From the IMG/VR virus record IMGVR_UViG_3300046519_000190, positions 1-64,000 of that record: a stretch of DNA of 64,000 bases, one strand, 5' to 3'. This DNA comes from a virus. The first letter of the stretch is position 1. Each line of letters opens with the position of its first letter. Position numbers and translations under genes: made by a program. The notes below the pieces were generated by a model that worked only from the letters and a program-made list of their open reading frames with translations, did not search any database and was not told the origin of the DNA. Shown here one piece after another: positions 6,415-14,585 of this stretch.

Positions 6415-6612
6415 TTACTGGGTCACGTCTGCGACATTACCAAGCTGAGTTTGCCACTCAACCAAATCGACCCGGAAGCCGAATTCACGCCGGAAACGAG
6501 AGGTGATTTCGAGGATCACTTGCTCGACCTCTTTGTCAGCAGAAGAGCCGGGTTGCTTCTCGGTGCTGAACAAGAACTTGCCGTTTTTGGTGACGTAGAT
6601 GGCGTATTGCAT
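6415..6612 (-). CDS. Hypothetical protein (65 aa)
   Basis: Not recognised. A short protein with an N-terminal beta-type stretch and a helix. The ATG shares one base with the upstream stop (TAATG). A GCAAGCGTTTGC motif lies just beyond its stop, at 6398-6409. Confidence 0.75.
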   Translation of the reverse strand: MQYAIYVTKNGKFLFSTEKQPGSSADKEVEQVILEITSRFRREFGFRVDLVEWQTQLGNVADVTQ

Positions 6613-6842
6613 TACAAACCCCCAAAGTGATCGATAGCCTCGTCAACACACGGGCCTTGTAGACGGTGACGACCAACTTCTTTGTTGTCGAAAACGCAGA
6701 CCCACTCCCAGGTTGTGACGTCTTTGCTGTGGAGGTCCAACTTGTTGGGCAGCTTCTCGAAGGTGCAGCCAATCTCTTCGAGAGCCTTTTTGCGTGCGAA
6801 ACCGCTGATTGGCTTCGCAGTCACAGATTTTACAGCGGTCAT
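6612..6842 (-). CDS. Hypothetical protein (76 aa)
   Basis: Not recognised. A basic N-terminus (VKSVTAKPISGFARKKALE), then a segment with TTWEWVCVFDNKEVGRHRL, ending DHFGGL, which is weakly reminiscent of the shared tail. Coupled to both neighbours by overlapping start and stop codons. Confidence 0.75.
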   Translation of the reverse strand: MTAVKSVTAKPISGFARKKALEEIGCTFEKLPNKLDLHSKDVTTWEWVCVFDNKEVGRHRLQGPCVDEAIDHFGGL

Positions 6843-7111
6843 GCGTAAATGCCTCCGAACAGGTGAAACACAAGATTTTCGAGCATGAAAGTACCCAGAT
6901 GTGGCGCAGCAGCGACCGGGTGCTTGCTCATGTCGTGGCCAGTGCCAAATACACCGAAAGCTTGGTGACGCTCGGGCTGATCGGTGTCAACACGAACCCA
7001 CATTTGTGGCTGACCACGTTGAACATCGACATGAATGACTTTGGCGCCGGCGGGCAAGCGCACGGTGAAGTCTTCGGTCATCTGAACGGGGTATTTGAAA
7101 ATGGTGATCAT
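6839..7111 (-). CDS. DUF7352-like protein (90 aa)
   Basis: The opening (MITIFKYPVQMTEDFTVRLP, then AGAKVIHVDVQ and QPQMWVRVD) matches a small all-beta family common in phages, annotated as DUF7352; its function is unknown. It ends LFGGIYA, a variant of the Gly-x-aromatic-Ala tail. The start overlaps the upstream stop (ATGA), and downstream it is coupled to the gene at 6612. Confidence 0.7.
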   Translation of the reverse strand: MITIFKYPVQMTEDFTVRLPAGAKVIHVDVQRGQPQMWVRVDTDQPERHQAFGVFGTGHDMSKHPVAAAPHLGTFMLENLVFHLFGGIYA

Positions 7112-7260
7112 CGCGCTCTCCCCATTTGCTCGCTACCAACTTGAGCGAGCAAAGCGATAGCCTGGCTCAGTTTTTCGTTTCCAGGCTCAGCATGCTTGGT
7201 GCTGGTGCGAATCAGCGTGGCGAGCTGGATCAGCTTGTCGGCTTGTTGCGCGACGGTCAT
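7108..7260 (-). CDS. Hypothetical small helical protein (50 aa)
   Basis: Not recognised. The start MTVAQQ at 7260 overlaps the upstream stop (ATGA); an ATG two codons earlier is an alternative. Ala/Leu/Gln-rich, predicted as two helices. It is coupled to the DUF7352-like gene downstream. Confidence 0.65.
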   Translation of the reverse strand: MTVAQQADKLIQLATLIRTSTKHAEPGNEKLSQAIALLAQVGSEQMGRAR

Positions 7261-7691
7261 GGCCATTTGAGAACAAACTCCGATTTCATAGCTAGAGCTG
7301 GGAAGAAGGCTTTGAGCAAGCGTTCTTCGATATGGTTGCGAATGAACATCGTGGCTTCGAGCAGCGAGTCGAACGACTCGGTGGTGACGAGGCATTCATC
7401 AGGGTCTTCGATGCTGCTGTTTTGCACGTATGCGGTGTAGAACTCTTGATTGATGGTGCTCTTGCCACCTACAGTCATGATGCACGCCGAGTTGTGAACG
7501 ATGCTGTACATGAGGCCGTCTGCCTCGAACTGGCTGATCATGCCTGGCGATTTGGCTTTCTGCTCTTCGTTGAAGCGCTCGTTTTCGAGCATGCGGGCAC
7601 CCATACTGCCGGGCTTGAACTGGCCAAGCTCAGGGTTTGCGGCAACTGCGGCCGCGATTAGGTTGTTACTTGCATCATGATTGCTGGGCAT
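7257..7691 (-). CDS. Hypothetical protein (144 aa)
   Basis: Not recognised. The start at 7691 (MPSNHD) is set by the GAGAGAGC site upstream. That site lies inside one arm of a 14-bp inverted repeat (7697-7756), so its translation may be controlled by RNA folding. The protein has a helical, Ala-rich N-terminus and an alpha/beta middle. First gene of a coupled run ending at 6415. Confidence 0.75.
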   Translation of the reverse strand: MPSNHDASNNLIAAAVAANPELGQFKPGSMGARMLENERFNEEQKAKSPGMISQFEADGLMYSIVHNSACIMTVGGKSTINQEFYTAYVQNSSIEDPDECLVTTESFDSLLEATMFIRNHIEERLLKAFFPALAMKSEFVLKWP

Positions 7692-7696
7692 GGTGA

Positions 7697-7756
7697 ATGC
7701 TCTCTCGTAAGTCGCAGCGTTCATCGCTGCTGTACTTGCATTTTACGAGAGAGCAT
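7697..7756 (-). promoter_or_regulatory. Long leader hairpin covering a ribosome binding site
   Basis: Arms 7697-7710 and 7743-7756 are complementary over 14 pairs without mismatch; inside is a second six-pair hairpin (7714-7719 with 7725-7730). On the minus-strand RNA the 3' arm contains GAGAGAGC, the ribosome binding site of the gene starting at 7691. This could be a translational switch, a protein-binding operator or a read-through silencer. Confidence 0.6.
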
Positions 7757-7782
7757 CTGGGGAGTGTTGGCGCTTGCAAGCG

Positions 7783-8187
7783 TTATTGCGATTCGCCGCG
7801 CAGCAGTTTGTCGAAGGCGCCAGTGCCCTTGAGCATGGCCAACTGCTCGGGAGTTGTGGAGTAGTCAGACTCTTCGATCATCTGGCTCATGATCTTGGCA
7901 AAGGTGAACAACATGAGCTGGGAGATAACCGGCACACCGAACATCGGCTCTTTCTTCAAGTGCTCACCGATGATCCGGGTCTGCTCGATGCCGATTTCGT
8001 GAATCTCTTTGCGAACGGCAGCAGCTTCGACGGTCGTCAGGTTCGTCAGAATCTTGGCCATCAAAGCGTTGGTGTGATTGCTGGCGATCACAGCTTGCTC
8101 GACAACTTGTTGCAGGCTTTCAAGCGTGGGGAAAGCTTGTCTGAAAATTGCCGGCACTTCGGTTACAACGTCGACTACCTTCTTCAT
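7783..8187 (-). CDS. Hypothetical helical protein (134 aa)
   Basis: Not recognised. Predicted almost entirely helical, with a hydrophobic stretch (VPVISQLMLFTFAKIMSQMI) that may be a buried helix or membrane-interacting segment. Its ATG overlaps the upstream stop by one base (TGATG). Confidence 0.75.
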   Translation of the reverse strand: MKKVVDVVTEVPAIFRQAFPTLESLQQVVEQAVIASNHTNALMAKILTNLTTVEAAAVRKEIHEIGIEQTRIIGEHLKKEPMFGVPVISQLMLFTFAKIMSQMIEESDYSTTPEQLAMLKGTGAFDKLLRGESQ

Positions 8188-8762
8188 CAGTGAAAAGTCC
8201 TCGTTACGGCGTGATCAGCGTTCATGCCAGGCACAGGAGGTTCACCCAGTACAGGCTGGCGGAAGTGAGCGGTGAAGCTGGCTTCCCAGGGGAACCGGCC
8301 GTTGCGGTCACAGAATACCCACTGAACGAAGCGAGGTATCTCGACGTTCTCGGGATGGCCGTGCATGTAGTAGTCGAAGGTCTGCCATGCAAGATCAGCA
8401 ACCTGTTCCGTATCCACCTCGATCACCTGCACCGGCAAATTGAAGTAGTCGCTGATGACCGACTGACCCGGCTGTTTCGTGCCAGCAAGCAGTTCAGCGT
8501 GGTACATATTGATGAAGTGCGCTGCCATCTTGTCGTTGATGCCGAACAAGATGACTTCGGGGAAGCCCAGGCTATGAAAGCCAACTGTGTGCACGAAGCT
8601 TGGCATTTCAAAGTCACCACCGATCGACACAATGGCGATACCTTTGTCGTTGATCAGCTCGATGAGGTGCTTGCGGCCCTCTGCCCATGCCTCTTCTTCC
8701 GACATGCCGGCAGCGATAGCGGCACAGTGGGCGCATTCGTGGTCGTGGTTATGATCGCTCAT
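8187..8762 (-). CDS. DUF4262-like protein (191 aa)
   Basis: The central part (KGIAIVSIGGD, FVHTVGFHSLGFPEVILFG, followed by a helix and the conserved WVFCDRNGRFPWE near the end) fits the DUF4262 family found in bacteria and phages; no activity is established. The N-terminus is His/Cys-rich (DHNHDHECAHC) and could bind a metal. First gene of a two-gene unit. Confidence 0.75.
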   Translation of the reverse strand: MSDHNHDHECAHCAAIAAGMSEEEAWAEGRKHLIELINDKGIAIVSIGGDFEMPSFVHTVGFHSLGFPEVILFGINDKMAAHFINMYHAELLAGTKQPGQSVISDYFNLPVQVIEVDTEQVADLAWQTFDYYMHGHPENVEIPRFVQWVFCDRNGRFPWEASFTAHFRQPVLGEPPVPGMNADHAVTRTFH

Positions 8763-8861
8763 GTGTACAACTCTCGTTTATGTTCGTGTGCAAGCATTTT
8801 ATCGATATCAGAATGGCAGTGCGTGGCTACCAGCATGGGTGCCAGTAGCACGCAGAGGCTG

Positions 8862-9224
8862 TCACTCGGCTTGCTTTTCTACAGGCTCAGCCTTGGTCTT
8901 GCCGGCTTTGAAGGTCATCTGCTCGCCGCGGTACGATGGCCAATTCAATTGGGATACTGACACCTCGTTGTTCACTTCCACGATCAACAGGCCGCGAGAA
9001 GAAAGACCGATGATAATGTCCAGCTCTTGGCCTTTCTCTACACCCAGGTAGATTGCCTGGCTCACAAGATTGCTGTTCTGGTACTCACGGGTTTGAAGCA
9101 GGACTTGGCCGTCTTTCAGCTCGATCTGGGCGACAAGCTGTTTGTTGGCAAGCAAGATGCGGCCGACGATAGCGTTGCTGGCCGCTTTGTAGGTGAACAT
9201 GACTGGTTCGAAGGTCTTGATCAT
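8862..9224 (-). CDS. Hypothetical beta-rich protein (120 aa)
   Basis: Not recognised. The start at 9224 (MIKTFEP) is supported by GAGGGATTCACC upstream. Repeated beta-type segments (IVGRILLANKQLVAQIEL, ELDIIIGLSSRGLLIVEV) suggest a small beta barrel, followed by a charged Lys/Glu tail. It appears to be translated alone. Confidence 0.75.
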   Translation of the reverse strand: MIKTFEPVMFTYKAASNAIVGRILLANKQLVAQIELKDGQVLLQTREYQNSNLVSQAIYLGVEKGQELDIIIGLSSRGLLIVEVNNEVSVSQLNWPSYRGEQMTFKAGKTKAEPVEKQAE

Positions 9225-9263
9225 GGTGAATCCCTCTTGTTTGTGAGGGTTCACCATATCAGA

Positions 9264-9638
9264 TCAGATGGGATCGTAGTCGATGACCAGATCAAAGAGT
9301 GGGATGTACTGCTCGGGGTTGTATGCACCCATGCGGCCCATGACCTGCATAAGCTGTGTGCGACGGCCGAGCTTCTCAAGTACAGCCAGACTGCCGGCAC
9401 ACTGTTGCTCTTTGCCAGAGGACTGGTACGTTTCTTCACCGTCATCAGTTTCGACCCACTCACCCGAGTGCGTTGTCTTGTGGCAAGCGAAGCTTGAAGA
9501 GCTGCCGTTGAGCAGGCTCTCGATGATCCCATCAACACGACCGGGTTGCAGCTCGATGGCTTTGGCCTGATCTTTCAAGAAGGGGCAGTTGGCACAAGGC
9601 TTCTTGAGTGCGTAAGGGTTAAATTTTGAGCTGCTCAC
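9264..9638 (-). CDS. DUF6283-like cysteine protein (124 aa)
   Basis: Contains KKPCANCPF near the N-terminus, FACHKTTH in the middle and QQCAGSL after it, the order of Cys/His motifs seen in the phage family DUF6283; likely binds zinc or an Fe-S cluster. The start is a GTG at 9638 that overlaps the end of the upstream gene. A relative with the same layout lies at 60228-60644. Function is unknown. Confidence 0.7.
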   Translation of the reverse strand: MSSSKFNPYALKKPCANCPFLKDQAKAIELQPGRVDGIIESLLNGSSSSFACHKTTHSGEWVETDDGEETYQSSGKEQQCAGSLAVLEKLGRRTQLMQVMGRMGAYNPEQYIPLFDLVIDYDPI

Positions 9639-9906
9639 CGACCCACTCTCCCGCAATTTGATCCCAGCAAGCGCCGGCCCACACATCGCGCTTGGCGCTA
9701 TCCTTCTGCATGATGATCAGAAAATAGCCAAGTCGCTCGTTGATGCAGAGAACTCGAACCTTGTCACCCTTCTTGAAGGTGTGATTGCCGGCCTTGAGAG
9801 AAGAGTTGGGGCGAATTATCAGGTGCTGGTCGTGAAATGTTCGGTACTTGACGAACATCTTCCCGTCTTGATCTTCTCGAACCATAACCTTGCGATCACT
9901 GCTCAT
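9619..9906 (-). CDS. Hypothetical protein (95 aa)
   Basis: Not recognised. Its centre (HTFKKGDKVRVLCINERLGYFLIIM) looks like a small beta barrel of SH3 type. It overlaps the upstream gene by 11 bases and the downstream gene by 20 bases, consistent with tight coupling. Confidence 0.75.
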   Translation of the reverse strand: MSSDRKVMVREDQDGKMFVKYRTFHDQHLIIRPNSSLKAGNHTFKKGDKVRVLCINERLGYFLIIMQKDSAKRDVWAGACWDQIAGEWVGEQLKI

Positions 9907-10279
9907 CGTCAGGCTTCCAGGTGATGTCGACCACGAAACGGCCAGCCCAGAACCCTGGGAAGTCTTCCATTTCTGGGATCAGGTTGACGCTCGGGTTGAA
10001 GTCGCTGTCCAGGCTCTCGCTGATGTCACGACTCATATCAACGATGCTCTCGCTGTCGTACTCGTTGCGCAGCAGGTTGATTTCGCCTTCTACTGGCACG
10101 ACCATTTCAAAGAAGCGGTCGTTGTTGTCTACCGGAGACTCACACTCGCTACCCACGAACAGGTATTGAAGCTTGCCAGTGTGGTCCTCATAGACCCGAA
10201 CCGGATCAAACGAGCCATCATCTGCGTCTTTAAGCCAGTAGTAACCCGGCTTCACATCTTTCAGTTCCACGCGCTTCAT
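9896..10279 (-). CDS. Hypothetical protein with PGYYW motif (127 aa)
   Basis: The N-terminus VELKDVKPGYYWLKD resembles the N-terminus of the 64-residue protein at 28505-28699 (RRVELTEPGYYWWLPE); both continue with beta-type segments. The C-terminal half is acidic. It is part of the coupled run from 11314 down. Function unknown. Confidence 0.75.
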   Translation of the reverse strand: MKRVELKDVKPGYYWLKDADDGSFDPVRVYEDHTGKLQYLFVGSECESPVDNNDRFFEMVVPVEGEINLLRNEYDSESIVDMSRDISESLDSDFNPSVNLIPEMEDFPGFWAGRFVVDITWKPDDEQ

Positions 10280-10488
10280 TGTGCTGTGTACCCTTCTGGT
10301 CGTGGGATTTTCCAGAACACCTCAGTTGTGAGATTTTCGAGGTCGAAGTCCTGGGCAAGCCCGTTGCGGTAGTAGACAGTCGGGCATTTCTGATCAACCA
10401 GGATTACCTCTGCCGTCTTGTCCGTGTGTGAAACCATCAGATAGAACTGACCGGCTTCGAGTTGATCTTTGGTCAGCTCCTTGCTCAT
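10276..10488 (-). CDS. Hypothetical protein (70 aa)
   Basis: Not recognised. Starts with the element LTKDQLEAGQFYLMV, similar in spirit to its neighbour's PGYYW domain. Ends IPRPEGYTAQ, which keeps the Arg-Pro-Glu-x-Tyr part of the shared tail but not its end. Coupled to both neighbours through ATGA. Confidence 0.75.
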   Translation of the reverse strand: MSKELTKDQLEAGQFYLMVSHTDKTAEVILVDQKCPTVYYRNGLAQDFDLENLTTEVFWKIPRPEGYTAQ

Positions 10489-10922
10489 GCGAATGCACCA
10501 AAGTCTGCTGGCTTCGGACCCTCTGTCATCGATGGGACAGGTGGATCGTTGCGCATGGCCGTCGCTGCACCGAGTCTCCCACCATCTGGTAGGCTTATCT
10601 CAGCAACAACCGCTGTTGCGTTCTGGAGTGCTTCTGGCAGCTCGGTCATGTCCATTTCAATGGACACTGTGCCGTCCGGGTTTGTCGACTCAATCAGCGT
10701 GACAACGGCTTTAATAGTGTCGTGCTCAAACACCCGACTGACGTTGCCCTTTCTGCCGCTTTTGCTCTTACGCTTCCACAGCTTCTCGTCGACCACATCA
10801 CCCAGATCACCGCCGGTCGTGCTTTCGAACTCCCGTAGATCAGCGCTGCTCACGCCACCCAGCAGGTTGTCCATAAACTGGCAGATCAGCTCTTTGCAGT
10901 CTGCGGTATTCATATCGCTCAT
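10485..10922 (-). CDS. Hypothetical protein with C-terminal FGAFA tail (145 aa)
   Basis: Not recognised. A soluble domain followed by a Pro-rich linker (PPVPSMTEGPKP) and the tail ADFGAFA. The last codons (GGT GCA TTC GCA) lack a Shine-Dalgarno sequence although the stop overlaps the next start, supporting selection on the peptide. Confidence 0.8.
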   Translation of the reverse strand: MSDMNTADCKELICQFMDNLLGGVSSADLREFESTTGGDLGDVVDEKLWKRKSKSGRKGNVSRVFEHDTIKAVVTLIESTNPDGTVSIEMDMTELPEALQNATAVVAEISLPDGGRLGAATAMRNDPPVPSMTEGPKPADFGAFA

Positions 10923-11314
10923 TCCCAGGCTCCGTATCCGTCTGGTTTGCTGGCGCGCTCGACTGCACGCGCTTCGTCGTCTCTATGTTGATAGTTTTCG
11001 CGAGGGTGTGCGTGGCGACCAGATGGCTTTATATGCCAGCCAACGTCTGTGATGTTGCCCTGGTAGAAGGTGACACACATAACCCCGCGTCGATGGAACG
11101 TCAGGTCAGTTCGGTCTTTCTGAATCTTGAAGCGCCTGGTGTTCTTGACTCTGACGAACCAGCGATTGAGATAGCCGGTGGCCGGGTTGTCAGTCGCCAC
11201 TTGGAGCCAATGCTCGTCGAGCGTGCCCCAGTCATCGTCGTTCGTGCAAAGGTGGTAGTAAGCCACGATTGCACGTTGCGCCTTAGCTATCAGCTTGCTG
11301 GCGAGAGTGGACAT
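10919..11314 (-). CDS. Hypothetical protein with C-terminal YGAWE tail (131 aa)
   Basis: Not recognised. Alpha/beta domain with a basic centre (KNTRRFKIQKDRTDLTFHRR), then a charged helix and the tail SKPDGYGAWE. This is the only strong member of the tail group ending in Glu. It shares one base with the upstream stop. Confidence 0.8.
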   Translation of the reverse strand: MSTLASKLIAKAQRAIVAYYHLCTNDDDWGTLDEHWLQVATDNPATGYLNRWFVRVKNTRRFKIQKDRTDLTFHRRGVMCVTFYQGNITDVGWHIKPSGRHAHPRENYQHRDDEARAVERASKPDGYGAWE

Positions 11315-12762
11315 TACGACTGGCTCTCTCCGATAGCGCCCAGACGATTGGCATAATCCTCGACGGATTCGCCCTCTTCCATTTCGATGTCTTCCTCGTC
11401 TTCCTCGTCTCTGCCGATGCCTGGGTAAGACTCACTGCCTTCGAGTAGGTACACAATGCGAGCCTCGATCAGCTCACCAGCTTCGTTGCGACGTTCGACC
11501 AGCTTGTAGCCACCATCACCGTAGCCACTGCTGCTGACAGCACCCATACCCTGGACAACGCCCCAGCCCTCAGAGCCCAGGGTGTTCTCGCAACACGCTT
11601 CGTAGAACCGCTCATGCTCTGGCGTATCGCCCTTGTGTTCCTTCTGCGCTGCGACCAGCTCGAACGGTGCGAGGTCAAAGAACCCGGCTTGCCCGCTGTC
11701 CACGCCCACCTGGAAGTCGTCGTTGGGTACGAAGGAGAGTGGGTCGATCGGCTCATTCAGCACAGACTCATGCCGGATGTGCAGAAAGGCTACACGACCA
11801 GTCCAGTCATCAGGGTTGCCCCACATGCGGCCGAACTCACGCAGACCGTGACTGCGGTAGTAGCTCAGAAGCTTGTCCAGCTTTTCCTTATGTTCAGCCT
11901 TCTGGTCTTCAGGCAGCTCTTCCATGCTCTTTTCGAGCAAGGCGATGCGCTCGCGTTCTTGAGGCGCTTCAAGTTCGGCAATCTCTTTCTCGAACCGTTC
12001 TTTGGTGTAGCTCTCGACCGACTCACGATAGTGGCCGACATGCGCGAGCCAGCGACCGTTCAGCACGTTGTTGGTTGTGCCGGCACACCAGGTATCCATG
12101 CTGTAGCAAGGGTCAGTCACACGCAGCGCGCCGGACTTGACTTCGAAGCCTTGTGCTTTGGCCATCTTGATGCCTGGTTCTGGGAAGCGAATTGCTTTCA
12201 GGTCTTCGATGGTCACGCTATCGGCGTACTGAGCCCTTGCCCCTTCACCCCGATAGACCTTGTAGCCGAACTCGGTGAGGTCAGTCAGGTAGCGTTCGTG
12301 AATGCCGGCAGCACGGCGAGCGCGAGTCACACGGCCGTACAGGCGAATGTCCAGGTCTTGAGCCAGTTCGTCGATTGCTTCGTCGATTGCCTGTTCGGCC
12401 AGCTCACGAGTTGGGAAGCACTTGTGCTGAATTATCGGCTTCGCTTTGACCTGAATATCAGTCTGGTACTTCATGCTGCGCTGGTTAAAGGCTTCGAGGC
12501 TTTCACCTTCGACGCTCTTCGGCTTCTCCAGGATCGGATATGCGTGAGCGTAGGCGCTGTACGCCATCTTCAAGTGACCGTTGAGGCGGGTCTGAATCTC
12601 GAAGTTGCCGGCGACCAGCTCTTCGTCCCAGTCACGATCACCGATCCAGTTTTCGACGCAGACTTTGGCCTCTTCTTCGGTGGCGAAGTCAGCCTCATGA
12701 GTCAGCCGACCAACGTCGCTGCTGTAGAGGAACACGCGGTATTGCGTAGCTTGCAGGGTCAT
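11314..12762 (-). CDS. Large hypothetical protein, DUF4241-like C-terminus (482 aa)
   Basis: The N-terminal 160 residues are helical and charged. From about residue 205 the protein resembles phage DUF4241-type proteins: ALRVTDPCYSMDTWCAG, NGRWLAHVG, a coiled-coil insert (about 250-300), then FQVGVDSGQAGFFD and SSSGYGDGGYKLV. The acidic C-terminus (GRDEEDEEDIEMEEGE) is likely disordered. The biochemical role is unknown. It is the first gene of a coupled run and has a GAGAGATTCACC binding site. Confidence 0.7.
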   Translation of the reverse strand: MTLQATQYRVFLYSSDVGRLTHEADFATEEEAKVCVENWIGDRDWDEELVAGNFEIQTRLNGHLKMAYSAYAHAYPILEKPKSVEGESLEAFNQRSMKYQTDIQVKAKPIIQHKCFPTRELAEQAIDEAIDELAQDLDIRLYGRVTRARRAAGIHERYLTDLTEFGYKVYRGEGARAQYADSVTIEDLKAIRFPEPGIKMAKAQGFEVKSGALRVTDPCYSMDTWCAGTTNNVLNGRWLAHVGHYRESVESYTKERFEKEIAELEAPQERERIALLEKSMEELPEDQKAEHKEKLDKLLSYYRSHGLREFGRMWGNPDDWTGRVAFLHIRHESVLNEPIDPLSFVPNDDFQVGVDSGQAGFFDLAPFELVAAQKEHKGDTPEHERFYEACCENTLGSEGWGVVQGMGAVSSSGYGDGGYKLVERRNEAGELIEARIVYLLEGSESYPGIGRDEEDEEDIEMEEGESVEDYANRLGAIGESQS

Positions 12763-12782
12763 GGTGAATCTCTCGATGGTAG

Positions 12783-13295
12783 TTATACGGCCGGGCTGGC
12801 TTTGTGAATCAGTTCCACTTCATCCAGGTAGTCGAGCCAGATACAGAAGTACCGGGCAAGCTGCTCGCTGCGAGGGTGTGTGGCTTTGTGATACAGGTTG
12901 AAATCTTTCTCATTCTGGAGCTTGTCTGCTGCCAGCATGTGAATGAGGTCTTGCGAGAGCCAGCCTACGTGTTCGTTCAGACTGTCTACCGTGTAGTGAT
13001 CGGTTTCAGGCCGGCACAGGTAGCTGTTTGCGTGCTTGGCATACATCATGGCCAACTGTGCCGTAGCACGTCTTATGCCCGGAGTCTTCCAAATCATTTC
13101 TTTGGCGACATCGCTGTCAGACTGAGCCAGCGGGTGCAGGCAGAATGCTTGGATTGCCCGCTCACTCGCACCCATTGCTACAAGCAGGTCGATACCCTCG
13201 TTGATGTGATTGATCAACGGCAGACCGCTACGCTTTGCACGCTGATCGCCGTACCAGCGCTTGATCAGGGCGTATTCAGCGGACGAGCGCTTCAT
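12783..13295 (-). CDS. HD-domain-like protein, possible SpoT-type fold (170 aa)
   Basis: SGLPLINHINEG near residue 25 and CLHPLAQSD near residue 53 resemble the start of the RelA/SpoT-type HD hydrolase fold seen in several phage proteins, with a later RYFCIWLDYLDE helix. The canonical HD dipeptide is replaced by HP, so catalysis is doubtful. A role in nucleotide signalling is a guess from fold only. Coupled through ATGA with the 61-residue gene upstream. Confidence 0.6.
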   Translation of the reverse strand: MKRSSAEYALIKRWYGDQRAKRSGLPLINHINEGIDLLVAMGASERAIQAFCLHPLAQSDSDVAKEMIWKTPGIRRATAQLAMMYAKHANSYLCRPETDHYTVDSLNEHVGWLSQDLIHMLAADKLQNEKDFNLYHKATHPRSEQLARYFCIWLDYLDEVELIHKASPAV

Positions 13296-13477
13296 GCTAC
13301 TGCCGACTGCTTGATCAGGCTTTCACGGCCTGCGACGTAGCCCTGGGCGAAGGTGTTCAGATCAGCGTGGTTGTAGTAACGGCCGGTCTTGTTGAAGTTT
13401 TTGTAGCCCGCTTGAAGTGCAATGCGTTCGAACTGTTCAAGCTCGGCAGCAGTGCGGAAAAGCTCTTGTAAGCTCAT
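13292..13477 (-). CDS. Hypothetical protein (61 aa)
   Basis: Not recognised. Short helical protein with an aromatic, glycine-containing middle (AGYKNFNKTGRYYNHAD). First gene of a two-gene unit. Complementary arms in the leader (about 13499-13531) may fold into a nested hairpin. Confidence 0.75.
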   Translation of the reverse strand: MSLQELFRTAAELEQFERIALQAGYKNFNKTGRYYNHADLNTFAQGYVAGRESLIKQSAVA

Positions 13478-13587
13478 ATGAGACGTTTCCCTGTAGTAGA
13501 CGCGCAGACATTGCGCTTCACTTTCAGCGTCGATTATACGAGTTCAGAGAGTAGGTGAGACTGGGCTTCGAGCGAAGCCCAGGACTT

Positions 13588-14025
13588 TCAGTTGGGAGAA
13601 CGGCGTGCTACCGCTTTGATGACAGCCTGGCAATACGAGATATCGAACCAGGATATGTGACAGCGCCATTTATCAAGGTCCAGTTCTTTTGCGAGCCAGG
13701 TGTAGGCTTCGACCCGGGCTTTGGACTTGTTGGGCTGGTTCTTCCAGATGGGATCGAACGCAGCGTGTGCAGCCTTGCGAGCGTTCTTTGTTGCGGTGTC
13801 TGCGAGCGTGCCGAGTGGGTATTCGGTTCCCTGATGCGTGCCGACAGAGGCTTTGCAAGCCTCATTCGTACATAGGTAGATGTACGGCCAGTCACTGAAC
13901 TCACGACCCCCATACAAAACAGCGTGACTGGTGTAAGTCACGCTGCTGTGGCAGTACGGGCAAGTTTGAGGCACCGGGAGAATCGAACGTGGGTCGATCT
14001 TGTGAGCCACAGATTTGACCATCAT
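13588..14025 (-). CDS. DUF3268-family zinc-finger-containing protein (145 aa)
   Basis: CPYCHS near residue 22 and CTNEACKASVG near residue 52 form a four-Cys zinc site, followed by the family signature HQGTEYPLGTLAD, AHAAFDPIW, an AYTWLAKELD helix and CHISWFD. This order matches DUF3268 (PF11672), small proteins of phages and prophages with unknown function. Last gene of its coupled run; no tail motif. Confidence 0.85.
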   Translation of the reverse strand: MMVKSVAHKIDPRSILPVPQTCPYCHSSVTYTSHAVLYGGREFSDWPYIYLCTNEACKASVGTHQGTEYPLGTLADTATKNARKAAHAAFDPIWKNQPNKSKARVEAYTWLAKELDLDKWRCHISWFDISYCQAVIKAVARRSPN

Positions 14026-14250
14026 TCAGTCATCCCACAGTGGTTTAGGTGGAAGCCAATCAAGCTGGCTCTTGTCGAAGGTTTCGAGGTCGACGATCTT
14101 GAACCGAGTCTCCCATTCATCTGGGTAGCACTGGTTCACGTATTTGGTGTAAGCCTCAATCGCACCGCCATTGTGGTTGGAGTAGTTGAAAAGAACCTCC
14201 CAGCCACTGACAGTGCGATTGAGCTTGACCATGAGAACCGGCGCGATCAT
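14026..14250 (-). CDS. Hypothetical protein (74 aa)
   Basis: Not recognised. Alpha/beta with several aromatic residues; ends PPKPLWDD. Its stop is followed directly by the next ATG, and its start shares a base with the upstream stop. Confidence 0.75.
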   Translation of the reverse strand: MIAPVLMVKLNRTVSGWEVLFNYSNHNGGAIEAYTKYVNQCYPDEWETRFKIVDLETFDKSQLDWLPPKPLWDD

Positions 14251-14579
14251 TAGTTGATTTCGCCACGTTGAAGCAGAATTGCTTCGCCAACGATCACGTC
14301 ACTAAAGTCGATGCTGTTGTCCAGCTTCGCGATCTTGGTAGCGATGGCGTTGAAAGGCAGACCGCTCAGCTTGCCTTCTTCGTTGATGACCATGTGCAGG
14401 TAAGTGATGCCTTCGACGACGACAGGCTTGCGCAGATTCACGACCTGAATGTAGCCACCGACCAGCTTCTGCATGCCTTCGAGAGTCATGCCGATATCAC
14501 CGTCGTTGTGGAACAACTCCGGGTTGGTGTTGATGCTGACGATGGTGGTTTGCAGATTGACCTTTACGTGCAGTGCCAT
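14250..14579 (-). CDS. DUF3846-like protein (109 aa)
   Basis: GMQKLVGGYIQVVNL, VINEEGKLSGLPFNAIAT and DVIVGEAILL are the characteristic blocks of the DUF3846 family, widespread in phages and plasmids with no known function. The length is normal for a single-domain member. Confidence 0.8.
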   Translation of the reverse strand: MALHVKVNLQTTIVSINTNPELFHNDGDIGMTLEGMQKLVGGYIQVVNLRKPVVVEGITYLHMVINEEGKLSGLPFNAIATKIAKLDNSIDFSDVIVGEAILLQRGEIN

Positions 14580-14585
14580 GTTGTA

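Noticed and set aside
12783-13295. Active (p)ppGpp hydrolase
   Set aside because: The HD dipeptide is not present at the expected place (HP instead) and no synthetase domain exists; only a weak fold resemblance remains.
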